A stretch of 64,000 nt of DNA from Bacteroidota bacterium (GCA_030706145.1 JAUZPB010000002.1:28346-92345); one strand, 5' to 3'; numbered from the stretch's first letter, positions 17,535 to 27,155 are shown. Notes: generated from the sequence alone by a model not told the origin. A program made the numbers and translations.

Positions 17535-18130
17535 TATGTACACTCTCTTTGGTAAGCCTTAAGGAGAATCTGGTCGTACTCCTGAAGAGTGATTTCCTTT
17601 GCACCGAACATGCTTAAGTGTTCGGTTTGATATTGGACATCAAGAAGCACAAAGCCTTTTTCATTCAAATGCTCAATAAGCTTGATTAAACTAGCCTTTG
17701 AGGCCTGTGAAACTTTTGAGAACATAGATTCTCCAAAAAAGGCTCCTTTAAAGGAAACGCCGTACAAGCCACCTACAAGGGTTCCATCCTGGTAGGTTTC
17801 GACAGAATGAAGATTTCCCTGGTTATACAAACCTTTGTAGGCATCAATAAGCTTTTCTGATATCCATGTGGTTTCCCTTGAAGCGCAGTTCCTAATTACG
17901 GAAAGGTAATCGGAATCAAATTTATAAACAAAGTCAGTTTGCTCCATAAATTTCCTAAGGCTCCGCGGATAATTATAATCTTCAAGGGGAATAATGGTTC
18001 GTATATCAGGCAAATACCAATCAATTTTTCCATTTTCATCAGCCATAGGAAAAGCACCACGAGCATAGAGCATTATCATATTCTCAGGTAAAAGAAGGTC
18101 GTCTTCTGTAAAAAGTCTTTTTCTACTCAT
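17531..18130 (-). CDS. aat: Leucyl/phenylalanyl-tRNA--protein transferase
   Basis: Transfers Leu or Phe from tRNA to N-terminal Arg/Lys of proteins, marking them for ClpAP degradation (N-end rule). Motifs: LYARGAFPMAD, WYLPDIRTIIPL, TWISEKLIDAY, SVETYQDGTLVGGLYGV, FFGESMFS, VLLDVQYQTEHL. 199 residues from ATG 18130, the normal size; the frame continues upstream into the DUF2721 gene but starts there would not match the family. It overlaps that gene by eight bases, indicating co-translation. Confidence 0.95.
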   Translation of the reverse strand: MSRKRLFTEDDLLLPENMIMLYARGAFPMADENGKIDWYLPDIRTIIPLEDYNYPRSLRKFMEQTDFVYKFDSDYLSVIRNCASRETTWISEKLIDAYKGLYNQGNLHSVETYQDGTLVGGLYGVSFKGAFFGESMFSKVSQASKASLIKLIEHLNEKGFVLLDVQYQTEHLSMFGAKEITLQEYDQILLKAYQRECTY

Positions 18131-18614
18131 CTGCCCTAACTTCATACTGAACAATATCATAGGCTTTCTTAGTCTCAAAGAATGCAAAGCCTACACCAAT
18201 AAAGACTACAATCATTCCCATAAGGAACGATGCAATAATGACATTTTTTAAGCCAAGATCATTATTATAAAAATCCATTGCGATAAGGAGTGAAGTCAAG
18301 ACAAACAGTGCTACTGCAGTAGTATAACATAGGACACAATTTCTGACTAATTTTACGCGGAATACTAATTCTTTAAGCTGTTTTGCCAGACTTTCAAGCC
18401 TTACATTTTCCTCATATGTAAAGATTCTTTCCCCAGCCTTTAGAGCTAGTCTTCTTTTTTCTTCATTAAGAAGACGTATTCTGTTTACAACTATTGAATA
18501 TTTATTATTAATACCAAGAATTAGCAATCCACAGGCATTTATCATTACGGCAGGGGCCAGCATGAGCTGTATGACCTGTGTGACTGTCAGGTTTTGTCCG
18601 ATTATTTGATTCAT
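18123..18614 (-). CDS. DUF2721 family membrane protein
   Basis: 163 residues with about three membrane helices: APAVMINACGLLILGI near the N-terminus and two in the C-terminal half (CVLCYTTAVALFVLTSLLIAM, NVIIASFLMGMIVVFIGVGFAFF), joined by a charged cytoplasmic-looking helix (RIRLLNEEKRRLALKAGE). This layout, with QLMLAPAVMINACGLLIL, fits DUF2721. Function unknown. First of a two-gene unit with aat. Confidence 0.85.
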   Translation of the reverse strand: MNQIIGQNLTVTQVIQLMLAPAVMINACGLLILGINNKYSIVVNRIRLLNEEKRRLALKAGERIFTYEENVRLESLAKQLKELVFRVKLVRNCVLCYTTAVALFVLTSLLIAMDFYNNDLGLKNVIIASFLMGMIVVFIGVGFAFFETKKAYDIVQYEVRADE

Positions 18615-18794
18615 CTTTTCATGACCCTGAATTTATTTCAAATTTAATATAGAAAGCAGTAAACAAGAGCTAATATAAAAAAAATCAGATTAACTGCCAG
18701 TCTTTGAAAAGATAAAAATCAATTTTATATGTTTAATAGATCTAATTTTCGAAGCAAAACTTTTGTAGATCCCCCCAAAATAATAGATTCATTC

Positions 18795-21077
18795 CTAGAA
18801 CTCAGCACTAAAGCCGATGGAAGGAAGTATACCTATTGAAGAAGGATCTTTTACTGAGTTTTTTCTTTCATCCCAACTAATCGAACTAATATTTTTTCTA
18901 TTATATACATTTTGAATGTCTATATATGTAATAAGAGCCCAGTGTTCGAAATTCCATCTTCTATCAACCCTAACATCAAGACTATGAGTAGAATTAAAGC
19001 GCAAAGAGTTATAGCTAGTTACGTTTTGTGTACCATCCTGATTAAAGGGAGTATAAGGTCTGCCTGAAGCATAGCGAAATCTAATAGAGCTTTCCCAGTT
19101 TTCATTAAATATATAGCCTCCACTTAAATTTAATATGAATCTCTGGTCAAAAATTCCAGGTCTTTTAATGTTATCCAGAGCTGTAAAATCTGCCCAGCTA
19201 TATGTAATACTTGCGATACCATAGAATGGATTGGTCGAGGACTTCTTTTGAAGAAGCAATTCAACTCCCCTGGAATTACCTTTACCTTTATTTACAAGAT
19301 GTTCCAAAGCAAATGAGGAGAAATTATCCTCACTTCCCCCAAAGCCTGTACCTGTATTAGACAAAATAAGATAGGGCCTAAGTGTGCTGACAGGATAGTC
19401 ATCATAAAACTTAAAGAATCCTTCAACCCTAAGCTGCAGATCCTCTCTTAGGCGTCTTTCAAAGCCTAGAATATAATGAGTAGATCGAATGTTTTTTAAT
19501 TCCTTATTTTTCTCATCTCCCAAAAGCCAAATATATGAAGGGCTCTGGTAGTAGAGACCTGTGCTCATGTTTATTGTTGTAATTTCATCTGCAAAAATTG
19601 ATAAAGAGATTCTTGGACTAAATGTCCACGGGTTTTTGATCCCGTCAAAGTAATCCATTCTTAAACCAGCTGTTAACCCAACAAGAGAACTAATCCTCGA
19701 ATAATATTGAATAAAACTTCCAAATTTCTGAAACTTATCACTTTTATTTAACGAGCTTATCTGAAGAGTATCGCCAAAGCTAGTCTTGAAGAAGGGTAAT
19801 TTTATATCTGAATTAAACCCAATAATCTTATACAATATTCCTGCACTAAACTCAGAGGCCTGCGAAGGTTTAAATACGATATCTGCCTGAAAGTTATTCT
19901 CCTGTTCAATTGAGTTGTTTAAGAAAATGGGATTTTGCAGAGTGTCTTTTTGGGAAAAATTAAATTTTGTATAGTTTCTATTAAGGCTAAGGTTCATAAA
20001 CCCTTTATTAAATAGATGTTTAAGACTAAGTGCGCTAACATATTGGAACTGGTCATTGCCCAAGGTTTTTGAATTTGTAAAGCGCTGTTCAGTCGTATTA
20101 TTGAAATAATTTATCTTATCTAAAGCTCCAATAAACAGAAAAGACAGTGTGTTATTATTATCCATTGAAAAAGATATTTTATTTAGCAGGTCATAGTACT
20201 CAGGGACAAAACCAAAACCTGCAGCCTTAAAAATAAGATCAAGATAGCTTCTTCTTGCAGATAGGAGGAAATTTGTTTTTTCGCTAAGGGGCCCCTCAGC
20301 ATTCAGACCGAACTGTGTAGCAGAGATGGTAAGTTTGCCACCTAACCTATCTTTTCTTCCCTCGCGTAAGTTAATTTTCATTACAGAAGAGATCTTATCA
20401 CCATAGGCAGAAGAGAAGCCTCCAGTAGAGAGATCTATATCCCTCACAAAATTAAGGTCTATATAGCTTAGCGGTCCACCAGAAGAGCCCTGGCTTCCGA
20501 AATGATTAATATTTGGTATAACAATATTATCAACAGTATAAAGGTTTTCTGAAGGAGCTCCTCCTCTAACAATCATATCATTTCTACCAGCTTCTGCCTG
20601 AGCAATCCCAGGCAGAGCTGAGATTGCTCTTACTACATCCTCAAAGCCCCCTGCAGAGCGCCTAATCTCTTCGAAGGAAAAGTTAGCTACGCTGTTAAAT
20701 TCTGTAGAATTCTTTCGAAAATAGTCAGACTTAACGGTTATTGAATTCAATGTAATTACCGAGCTCTGAAGCTGAAAATCAACTTCCGCTGAGCGGACAT
20801 TATTTACTATCACTTCCGAAGTAACGGCTGTTATAAAGCCAATCATTGAAGCCCTAATTTCATACCTTCCAGGTGGAATGCCTTCTAATAAATATTCCCC
20901 TTTCTCATTTGTAACAGTCCCTTTGCTCATTCCATTAATAACAATATTTACCCCTTCAAGCGGCTGCTGAGTGGAAAGATCAATCACCTTCCCTTTGACT
21001 GATCCGGTCAGTAGTTCTGATGAATTAAGTATAGAAGTAAAAAAAAACAAGATGAACATTAGTATAGCTGATTTCAT
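18795..21077 (-). CDS. TonB-dependent outer-membrane receptor
   Basis: 760 residues: signal peptide, a carboxypeptidase-regulatory-like domain (about 25-105; VKGKVIDLSTQQPLEGVNIV, GTVTNEKGEYLLEGIPPGRY), a plug domain (about 120-240; GGFEDVVRAISALPGIAQ, NDMIVRGGAPSENLYTVDNI) and a 22-strand-type barrel ending in the aromatic SIGFSAEF. TonB box not clear. The substrate is unknown. It is divergent from the CarH-like regulator with 133 bases between, which carry candidate operators, so that regulator may control it. Confidence 0.92.
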   Translation of the reverse strand: MKSAILMFILFFFTSILNSSELLTGSVKGKVIDLSTQQPLEGVNIVINGMSKGTVTNEKGEYLLEGIPPGRYEIRASMIGFITAVTSEVIVNNVRSAEVDFQLQSSVITLNSITVKSDYFRKNSTEFNSVANFSFEEIRRSAGGFEDVVRAISALPGIAQAEAGRNDMIVRGGAPSENLYTVDNIVIPNINHFGSQGSSGGPLSYIDLNFVRDIDLSTGGFSSAYGDKISSVMKINLREGRKDRLGGKLTISATQFGLNAEGPLSEKTNFLLSARRSYLDLIFKAAGFGFVPEYYDLLNKISFSMDNNNTLSFLFIGALDKINYFNNTTEQRFTNSKTLGNDQFQYVSALSLKHLFNKGFMNLSLNRNYTKFNFSQKDTLQNPIFLNNSIEQENNFQADIVFKPSQASEFSAGILYKIIGFNSDIKLPFFKTSFGDTLQISSLNKSDKFQKFGSFIQYYSRISSLVGLTAGLRMDYFDGIKNPWTFSPRISLSIFADEITTINMSTGLYYQSPSYIWLLGDEKNKELKNIRSTHYILGFERRLREDLQLRVEGFFKFYDDYPVSTLRPYLILSNTGTGFGGSEDNFSSFALEHLVNKGKGNSRGVELLLQKKSSTNPFYGIASITYSWADFTALDNIKRPGIFDQRFILNLSGGYIFNENWESSIRFRYASGRPYTPFNQDGTQNVTSYNSLRFNSTHSLDVRVDRRWNFEHWALITYIDIQNVYNRKNISSISWDERKNSVKDPSSIGILPSIGFSAEF

Positions 21078-21096
21078 AGAATTTTTCCTGAACTGT

Positions 21097-21128
21097 TACA
21101 AAATATAAATTGTATAACTTTTGTCTAA
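21097..21128 (-). promoter_or_regulatory. Candidate TonB receptor promoter with overlapping palindrome
   Basis: Minus strand: TTAGAC (21123-21128), 17-base spacer, TATTTT (21100-21105), with a start about 16 bases before the receptor ATG. The inverted repeat TACAA (21097-21101) / TTGTA (21110-21114) covers the -10 box, and TGTCTAA (21122-21128) over the -35 box is repeated inverted as TTAGACA at 21186-21192 near the regulator's own start. These are plausible binding sites for the divergent MerR/B12 regulator; not proven. Confidence 0.4.
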
Positions 21129-21210
21129 GTTAAAGAGTTCCACAATGTTGAATATTTTTTATTTTCTGTATATTTTATCAATATATTAGACATAATGTTA
21201 AAGATTTAAT

Positions 21211-22146
21211 ATGAATACAAAGCCACAATATGCCATAAAGGCAGTATCAAGCCTTACAGGTCTAAGCACTTACCTTATAAGAGCATGGGAAAAGCGCTAT
21301 GGAATACTAAATCCAAAGAGAACAGATACAAATAGAAGGTTATACACTGATGAAGAAATAGAAAAGCTTAGACTTCTTCGGCAAGCCGTATCATCAGGAT
21401 TTAGTATAGGCAGTATTGCTAATTTTCCCAAAGAAAAATTAAAAAGTATTTTGAGCACTTCATTTAGGGAAGCATCTGCTCAAAGAGCAGATTTTGAAGA
21501 ATATTCAGGTAACAGAAGATTTTCATCAGATTATTTGCAAAGCTGCCTTGTTTCAATTTATAATTTTGATCAGGGTGGGTTAAAGGATATTTTAATTAAA
21601 GCTTCAGCTGAGCTAGGTCAAAATGAATTACTTGAGCGCTTAATAATACCTTTAATAAATACAATTGGGGAAAAATGGGAAGAAGGAATATTAACAATAG
21701 CACAGGAGCACCTGGCAAGCTCAGAAATCGCAGATTTTCTTCATTATCAAAGAGGGCTGTATAAGAATGCTAAAAGCTCGCCTATTCTGATATCCGCAAC
21801 CCCACAGGGAGAGCACCATGAGTTAGGTGCCTTAATAGTCTCAACTGTTGGGGGCTCAGTGGGGTGGAATGTTGTTCACCTGGGAACAAATCTACCTGTA
21901 GAGGAGATAGTTTTAGCTTCAAAGGCTTCGAAGGCAAAGCTTATTTGTCTTAGCCTTGTATATCCATTATATGATCCTCTAGTTGGAAATTATTTAACAA
22001 AGCTAAATGAGCTAAAAGGTAAAGGCATTAAGATAATACTAGGAGGCAGAGCATCCAGGTCGTATATAAATATGATGAAAGGTACCGATATTTTTATAAT
22101 AAACGACCTAAGAGAATTTCGCAGACAGTTAGCTGAATTTCATTAA
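21211..22146 (+). CDS. MerR-family regulator with B12-binding domain (CarH/LitR-like photoreceptor)
   Basis: 311 residues. Residues 1-75: MerR helix-turn-helix (YAIKAVSSLTGLSTYLIRAWEKRYG). Residues about 105-180: four-helix B12 cap domain with the CarH motif W-x9-E-H (Trp156, Glu166-His167). Residues about 190-310: Rossmann cobalamin domain with E-x-H-x2-G (Glu201, His203, Gly206). In CarH these supply the lower axial His, the shielding Trp and the His that binds cobalt after light, so this should be an adenosylcobalamin-dependent, light-released repressor. No carotenoid genes are in the window; the divergent neighbour is a TonB receptor. Confidence 0.9.
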   Translation: MNTKPQYAIKAVSSLTGLSTYLIRAWEKRYGILNPKRTDTNRRLYTDEEIEKLRLLRQAVSSGFSIGSIANFPKEKLKSILSTSFREASAQRADFEEYSGNRRFSSDYLQSCLVSIYNFDQGGLKDILIKASAELGQNELLERLIIPLINTIGEKWEEGILTIAQEHLASSEIADFLHYQRGLYKNAKSSPILISATPQGEHHELGALIVSTVGGSVGWNVVHLGTNLPVEEIVLASKASKAKLICLSLVYPLYDPLVGNYLTKLNELKGKGIKIILGGRASRSYINMMKGTDIFIINDLREFRRQLAEFH

Positions 22147-22178
22147 ATAGATATTAGTTAAATAAATAATTAAGGAAG

Positions 22179-22207
22179 AAAGTCTGGTAAAGGCAATACC
22201 AGACTTT
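22179..22207. terminator. Bidirectional intrinsic terminator between convergent genes
   Basis: Perfect 10-base stem AAAGTCTGGT / ACCAGACTTT around a 9-base loop, followed by a T-rich tract on the plus strand (ATCTTTTT). It sits between the CarH-like gene and the 3' end of tolC, so it can stop both. Confidence 0.85.
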
Positions 22208-22214
22208 ATCTTTT

Positions 22215-23600
22215 TCACCAAACTTTATCCCCTACTGCCTTTTTTAGCTGGTAAAAGCTAACAAGATTCCTGTAAGCTATCTGCAATTCTGAAAGCTGAG
22301 CTTCTGTAAGTCCAGTTTGAACATCTAAAAGGTCAAGATTGCTAATTATTCCATCCCTATATTGAAGTTCAGCTCTCTGGAGTGCTTTTTTTGCATGTTC
22401 CACCTGCACCTTAACAGTCTGGATTTGATTTTGCGCTGCAGCAATATCCGAGATAGCACGGTTAATTTCCGTTCTGATAGATAATTCAACTTCGCTTGTA
22501 TGAGCCTGAGCGGCAAGCAAGTTAGCCTCAGATTCCTCTTCCATGGTGCGTGATCTTTGTCCATTGTAAATAGGATAATGGAATAAAACTCCGGCAGCCC
22601 AGTTACCTCTAAGAGCGTCTATGTTAGGCTCCAGACCATTTTTTATTCCGTATGATAGACCAACACCTAAGCTTGGCATATCAGAAAGATGGGAAGTTTG
22701 TTTCATTTTTTCTGCACTTATCTCCGAATCTTTTGCCAGCTTCAATTCACTTCTTTGTACACTAGCAATTTTCATTAGTGAGTCGGCATTTACCGCAGAA
22801 AAAGAGTACTGAAGATCTCCCTTTAGATTTACTTCACTACTAGAGGGAAGTCCAAGGAGGCTTCTTAAATTTACTTCCTGTTTTCTTATTTCGTTTTCAA
22901 TATCGATTCTCTGATTCTCTACCGAAGCCAGTCTTACCTGTGTAGTAGAAAGGTCAAAATCCGTTGCTGAACCACTCTGAATCCTTGCCTGTGTTACCTG
23001 CATATGTTTGTTCAGGTTATCAATCTGTTCATCTTTAACCTGAAGGCTTTGCCTTAAAAACAGTACAGAGTAAAATGTCTGTATAGTCTGAAAGGCAAGA
23101 TTTGATTTCAGAAGATCGATATTATCTACAGCAGAAGTTTTATAAGACCTTACCAGCTCAGACTGTGCATTACGTTTACCAAAATCATAGACAGTGTGCT
23201 GAAGACTAAGGTGGGCGTCATAGTTATTAGCAGGTGCAAGAGCTGCTGAAAGTCCGCCAAAGGTAAATTCTGGTATTGGTGAAATTCTTGTATAGCTAGC
23301 CGTTACATCAATATTAGGAGAATAAGTAGTATTCTGCTGATTTATCCTAGCCTCTGCAACACCGACAAGTTCTTCAGCCTGTTTAATTGCAGGATAGCTT
23401 TGGATTGTCATTTCAATTGCCTTCTTAAGATCTATCTCATTTCCTTGATGAAGGATTTTCGATTGCAAATTAACCATCTGTAAATTTCCGTTTTTATCTA
23501 CTACCTCCTTAGGAGGAGATATTTTCATTTGTTGCTGTTGTGCATTTATATAAAGCGATGTTAAAGACACTATCATTAAGGTCAACACTATATTTTTCAT
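22215..23600 (-). CDS. TolC-family outer-membrane efflux channel
   Basis: 461 residues: signal peptide and two homologous halves of long coiled helices separated by short strands (LKKAIEMTIQSYPAIKQAEELV; VRLASVENQRIDIENEIRKQEVNLRSLLGLP; AELQYRDGIISNLDLLDVQTGL). This is the trimeric outer-membrane exit duct. It closes the tetR-emrA-emrB-tolC operon, 26 bases after emrB, so it should serve EmrAB. Confidence 0.93.
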   Translation of the reverse strand: MKNIVLTLMIVSLTSLYINAQQQQMKISPPKEVVDKNGNLQMVNLQSKILHQGNEIDLKKAIEMTIQSYPAIKQAEELVGVAEARINQQNTTYSPNIDVTASYTRISPIPEFTFGGLSAALAPANNYDAHLSLQHTVYDFGKRNAQSELVRSYKTSAVDNIDLLKSNLAFQTIQTFYSVLFLRQSLQVKDEQIDNLNKHMQVTQARIQSGSATDFDLSTTQVRLASVENQRIDIENEIRKQEVNLRSLLGLPSSSEVNLKGDLQYSFSAVNADSLMKIASVQRSELKLAKDSEISAEKMKQTSHLSDMPSLGVGLSYGIKNGLEPNIDALRGNWAAGVLFHYPIYNGQRSRTMEEESEANLLAAQAHTSEVELSIRTEINRAISDIAAAQNQIQTVKVQVEHAKKALQRAELQYRDGIISNLDLLDVQTGLTEAQLSELQIAYRNLVSFYQLKKAVGDKVW

Positions 23601-23626
23601 TTCAATATCCTTACTCTAAAAAAGAA

Positions 23627-25237
23627 TTACTCCATTGCTGCTATTTTCTCTCTATTTTTACTTTTCCTGTAACGCAGGAAAAACAAAGGGACAAGACAAA
23701 GAAAGGTTATACCAGCAGCTATTAAAAAATCATCATCTACAGACTGAACGAATGCCTGATTTGCCAGGTGTTGAGCAATAAGAACCTTTGATTTGGTTAG
23801 AAGTTGGCTACCAGAGCCGCCATTTGACTGCTGAACAAAACCCTGGATACCATTTTGTATGGAACGGAATGTAGGAGAGTATTGATCAACCGACTGACCA
23901 TTTATAGCTGTATGGAAAATCACTCTTCTTGTAAGCATAGTTCCAAGTATTGCTACGCCAAAACTTCCACCAATCTGTCTAATAACGTTAAACAGTCCGG
24001 ATGCTTGTGCCATTTTTGGTCTTGGGATTCCGGCAAGGGCAATAGTACTCAAAGGAGTAAAAAGCATTCCCATTGCAAGACCTCTAAGATAAAGGGGCAG
24101 CATAATCTGAGATTGTTCACTATAGAGAGACAAGAAATTATTCAGATACAGGCTTATGGCAAGTAAAACAATACCAATAAAAGCTGGAATCTTTGGATTA
24201 ATTTTATCGGCTAAAAATCCCGAGATCGGAGACATTATGGCCTGAATGACTCCTACGGGGAAGAAAACAAGTCCAGCCTGAAGAGCAGTATAATTCAAGG
24301 AATTCTCCAGATACAATGGTAAAAGGAAGGTGCTTCCAAATAGGCCAATTCCGAATATAAACAAGATCGCGTTAGTAACCGAGAAGTTGAAATCTTTAAG
24401 CAAGCTAAGTTCAATCAAAGGATGCTCAACAGTCAGGTCCGTAGCTAAAAATACAACAAAGCCAATAATAGCAAGGGCAAAACAGGTTAAAATAAAAGGA
24501 GAAGTCCATCCGCCGGTATTCCAGGAAGCATTTCCATTCGAGAGTCCGAGCAGAAGAAAAGAAAGAAAGACTGTCATAGAAATGAAACCTGCAAAATCAA
24601 AGGAACGAGTATGTTCAGTTTTATACTCGCGCTGAATAATAAATGTTGCAATCATACCTAGTATTCCAACCGGGACATTGACATCGAAAATTGCCTGCCA
24701 GTTGAAATTATCTATTAAATAACCGCCAATCATTGGGCCAAGTGATACAGAAGCGGCAGCTGCAATACCCCAAAATCCAAGGGCAATCCCTCTTTTTTCC
24801 GGTGGGAACTCGCGTGTTATTATAGCCATACCAACAGGCATCATAAAACCTGCCCCCGAGCCTTGAATTAATCTAAATGCAATAAGTGCATCTTCATTCC
24901 AGGAAAGGCTGCACAAAAATGAGCCTAAAGTAAAAAGGAAAAGTGCAAAACCATAAGTTTTTTTATATCCAAAGTGATCAGCTACCCAACCTGAGGTCGG
25001 CAGCATTACAGCAAAGACCAAAAGATAAGCTGTAAGGACCCATTCAATTTTATCCACATCGGTACCAAAGGCTGTCATGATCTTTGTAAGTCCAACATTT
25101 ACAATAGTTGAATCCAAGACAGCCATAAATGTTCCAACCATTATATTTGCAAGTACCCACCACTTATATGAGGAATGCTCATAGTGAAGCGATGGAATAC
25201 TTTGGGCAAGTTTTGTATGGAAAGAATTCTTAGCCAT
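23627..25237 (-). CDS. emrB: MFS multidrug exporter, EmrB/DHA2 family
   Basis: 536 residues with 14 predicted membrane helices. Motif A-like WVADHFGYKKTYG follows helix 2; the N-terminal AVLDSTIVNVGLTKI motif (D1) and FIIQ...GSGAGFMMP motif C (RLIQGSGAGFMMPVGMAII) mark the proton-driven DHA2 drug antiporters. It exports hydrophobic compounds into an EmrA-TolC conduit. It overlaps emrA by 8 bases. Confidence 0.93.
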   Translation of the reverse strand: MAKNSFHTKLAQSIPSLHYEHSSYKWWVLANIMVGTFMAVLDSTIVNVGLTKIMTAFGTDVDKIEWVLTAYLLVFAVMLPTSGWVADHFGYKKTYGFALFLFTLGSFLCSLSWNEDALIAFRLIQGSGAGFMMPVGMAIITREFPPEKRGIALGFWGIAAAASVSLGPMIGGYLIDNFNWQAIFDVNVPVGILGMIATFIIQREYKTEHTRSFDFAGFISMTVFLSFLLLGLSNGNASWNTGGWTSPFILTCFALAIIGFVVFLATDLTVEHPLIELSLLKDFNFSVTNAILFIFGIGLFGSTFLLPLYLENSLNYTALQAGLVFFPVGVIQAIMSPISGFLADKINPKIPAFIGIVLLAISLYLNNFLSLYSEQSQIMLPLYLRGLAMGMLFTPLSTIALAGIPRPKMAQASGLFNVIRQIGGSFGVAILGTMLTRRVIFHTAINGQSVDQYSPTFRSIQNGIQGFVQQSNGGSGSQLLTKSKVLIAQHLANQAFVQSVDDDFLIAAGITFLCLVPLFFLRYRKSKNREKIAAME

Positions 25238-26264
25238 TGTTTTTGCCGGCCTCCTTTACTTTCACTTCAACTGACATACCAGGGAGTAAAGAAAAGAAAG
25301 CTTTTTTTCCAGATATTTTACCAGATACTTTACCCGGGCCATCAATAGAGATCTTTACAGGCACTCTTTGTGTAACTTTGGTAAAATTTCCAGAGGCATT
25401 GTTTGGAGGAATAAGTGAGAATTGGGAAGCCGTATTTGACCCCATCTGGATTACTCTACCATAGAACTGCCTATCCGGGAAAGCATCGACAGAGATCTCA
25501 ACCGAATCCCCAAGAGCTATCTCTCTTAATTTTGTTTCCTCGAGCTGCGCAGTTACCCAAAGATTTTTTGTATCATAGACCGTATAGATTGGTTGTCCAG
25601 GCTGAACTACATCCCCCTCTAAGACCCATCGTTTTGCAACAACTCCGCTTATAGGAGAGACGATCAAGCCATTTTGAAGCTGAGCTTGAACAACACCAAG
25701 CTGAGCTTTAGTAGCGTTAACTTTCGAAATAGAAATATTATAATCTGCCTGAGCAGCCTCTAAGGCGCGGTTTGCATGGTCATATTGTTCCTTGGGTATA
25801 ATATTATTTTGAAACTGTGATTTTGCCCTTTGAAAATCATCCTTAGCCCGCTCCAGGTTTACCTTGGAGAGTTGAATACTCTGCTGAGCGCTAGCTATAG
25901 CTGCAGAGATTTGTCTTTCCTGAGCTTTCAAATCCGTTGTATCTAATCTAACAAGCACCTGTCCTTGTTTTACCGTATCACCTTCATCAACAGTAAGTTT
26001 TGTAATACGGCCAAGCATTTTAGAACTTATAGAAGCTTTATCGCCATCAACAAAAGCATCATCTGTTGATACATAGCCTTTTGTCCCCAGATACCAATAG
26101 TATCCTATTCCGGACAAGACAAGAATTACAAAGACCGGGATAAGTATTCTTAAAGTTCTATAAAGAGGTTTTGAGTTTTTATCCTTTTGCTCAGACAGGT
26201 CACGCGGCTCATGACCATTATTATTTGTCAGTTTTCTATTTTTTAACTCCTGTTCTTCATTCAC
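25230..26264 (-). CDS. emrA: EmrA-like membrane fusion protein (HlyD family)
   Basis: 344 residues from GTG 26264 (GGAG 9 bases upstream; a TTG two codons earlier is too close to it). A cytoplasmic Lys/Asn-rich tail, one membrane helix (LRILIPVFVILVLSGIGYYWYL), then lipoyl half-motif (GRITKLTVDEGDTVKQGQVLVRLD), coiled-coil hairpin (about 110-185), second lipoyl half (GLIVSPISGVVAKRWVLEGDVVQPGQPIY) and a beta-barrel domain. It bridges EmrB to TolC across the periplasm. Confidence 0.93.
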   Translation of the reverse strand: MNEEQELKNRKLTNNNGHEPRDLSEQKDKNSKPLYRTLRILIPVFVILVLSGIGYYWYLGTKGYVSTDDAFVDGDKASISSKMLGRITKLTVDEGDTVKQGQVLVRLDTTDLKAQERQISAAIASAQQSIQLSKVNLERAKDDFQRAKSQFQNNIIPKEQYDHANRALEAAQADYNISISKVNATKAQLGVVQAQLQNGLIVSPISGVVAKRWVLEGDVVQPGQPIYTVYDTKNLWVTAQLEETKLREIALGDSVEISVDAFPDRQFYGRVIQMGSNTASQFSLIPPNNASGNFTKVTQRVPVKISIDGPGKVSGKISGKKAFFSLLPGMSVEVKVKEAGKNNG

Positions 26265-26276
26265 TTCCAAAGTCTC

Positions 26277-26894
26277 CTATTTTTTTAATTCAATTCCTTT
26301 TATAAAAATATCGATCGTAATGGTCATCTCACGGCGGAGTTCGCGATATAGCTTATTATCCATTTGCTTACCCAAAGCTTTTCTAATAACTCTTAAGCGC
26401 AGTCCTTGCAGCAAATGGATCAGGACACTAGAAAGTTCTTCGGCATTAATGTCCTTCTGGAATTCGCCCGTAGTAATACCATTTCTAATTATGTTTTCAA
26501 TTACCTTCATTTCTTTATCAGAAAATTCATCTGAGAGCTTTTGCTGGAATGAGCTTTTATCGAGGAAAGAATGATTTGAAAGCATACCAAGGTTCATAAG
26601 CTGTTTAAAAAAGCCAATTCTCTCTTCAACATATGTTCTGAGCTTTTGCGATTCTGTATTTTCTTTTGCAAGTGTAAGTCCGATCTTTTCCATAAACTCA
26701 TCTCTTTCCTGCGAAATAACAGATTCAAATAAACTCTCCTTTGTTGGAAAGTAATAGTAGAGTGAAGCTTTGCCCATTTCAACTTCAGCAGAAATATCTT
26801 CCATCGTGGTTTTGGCAAAACCATATTGTGCAAAAATATTTCTAGCAGCCCGTAAGATTTGTTTTTCTCTTTCTTTACAAATTATTTCGTTCAT
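26277..26894 (-). CDS. TetR-family repressor of the EmrAB-TolC operon
   Basis: 205 residues. Residues 9-55 are a TetR helix-turn-helix (ILRAARNIFAQYGFAKTTMEDIS, KASLYYYFPTKESLF). The helical C-terminal ligand domain is unlike any I can name. First gene of the operon; six to thirteen bases separate it from emrA. A perfect inverted repeat upstream (26932-26962) is the likely operator for autoregulation, released by a drug ligand. Confidence 0.93.
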   Translation of the reverse strand: MNEIICKEREKQILRAARNIFAQYGFAKTTMEDISAEVEMGKASLYYYFPTKESLFESVISQERDEFMEKIGLTLAKENTESQKLRTYVEERIGFFKQLMNLGMLSNHSFLDKSSFQQKLSDEFSDKEMKVIENIIRNGITTGEFQKDINAEELSSVLIHLLQGLRLRVIRKALGKQMDNKLYRELRREMTITIDIFIKGIELKK

Positions 26895-26931
26895 TTTATA
26901 TGATTCTTGTTGTAGTTTTAAATAATTAGAC

Positions 26932-26962
26932 TTTTCGACTATTCTACTTAAACAGTCGAAAA
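26932..26962. promoter_or_regulatory. Likely TetR operator upstream of the emr operon
   Basis: Inverted repeat with perfect 9-base arms TTTTCGACT (26932-26940) and AGTCGAAAA (26954-26962) around 13 bases; the match continues inward with one mismatch per arm. It ends 38 bases before the tetR ATG, the right place for repressor binding at the promoter. Confidence 0.6.
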
Positions 26963-27155
26963 ATAAAAAACGTTCCTCACATTTTCAACATTTTTCGCTT
27001 GATCTTACATGGGGGGGGAAAGTGGAAGACTAGATAAATTATCTCTAGACTTTAGCTAAGTCCCATTTTCAGGATAGTATGTCAAAGGGGAAAAACTTAC
27101 AAGGATTGGAATTTTTGTTTTAATATAAGAGGAATGCAAAATCAGAGGCATGCAC

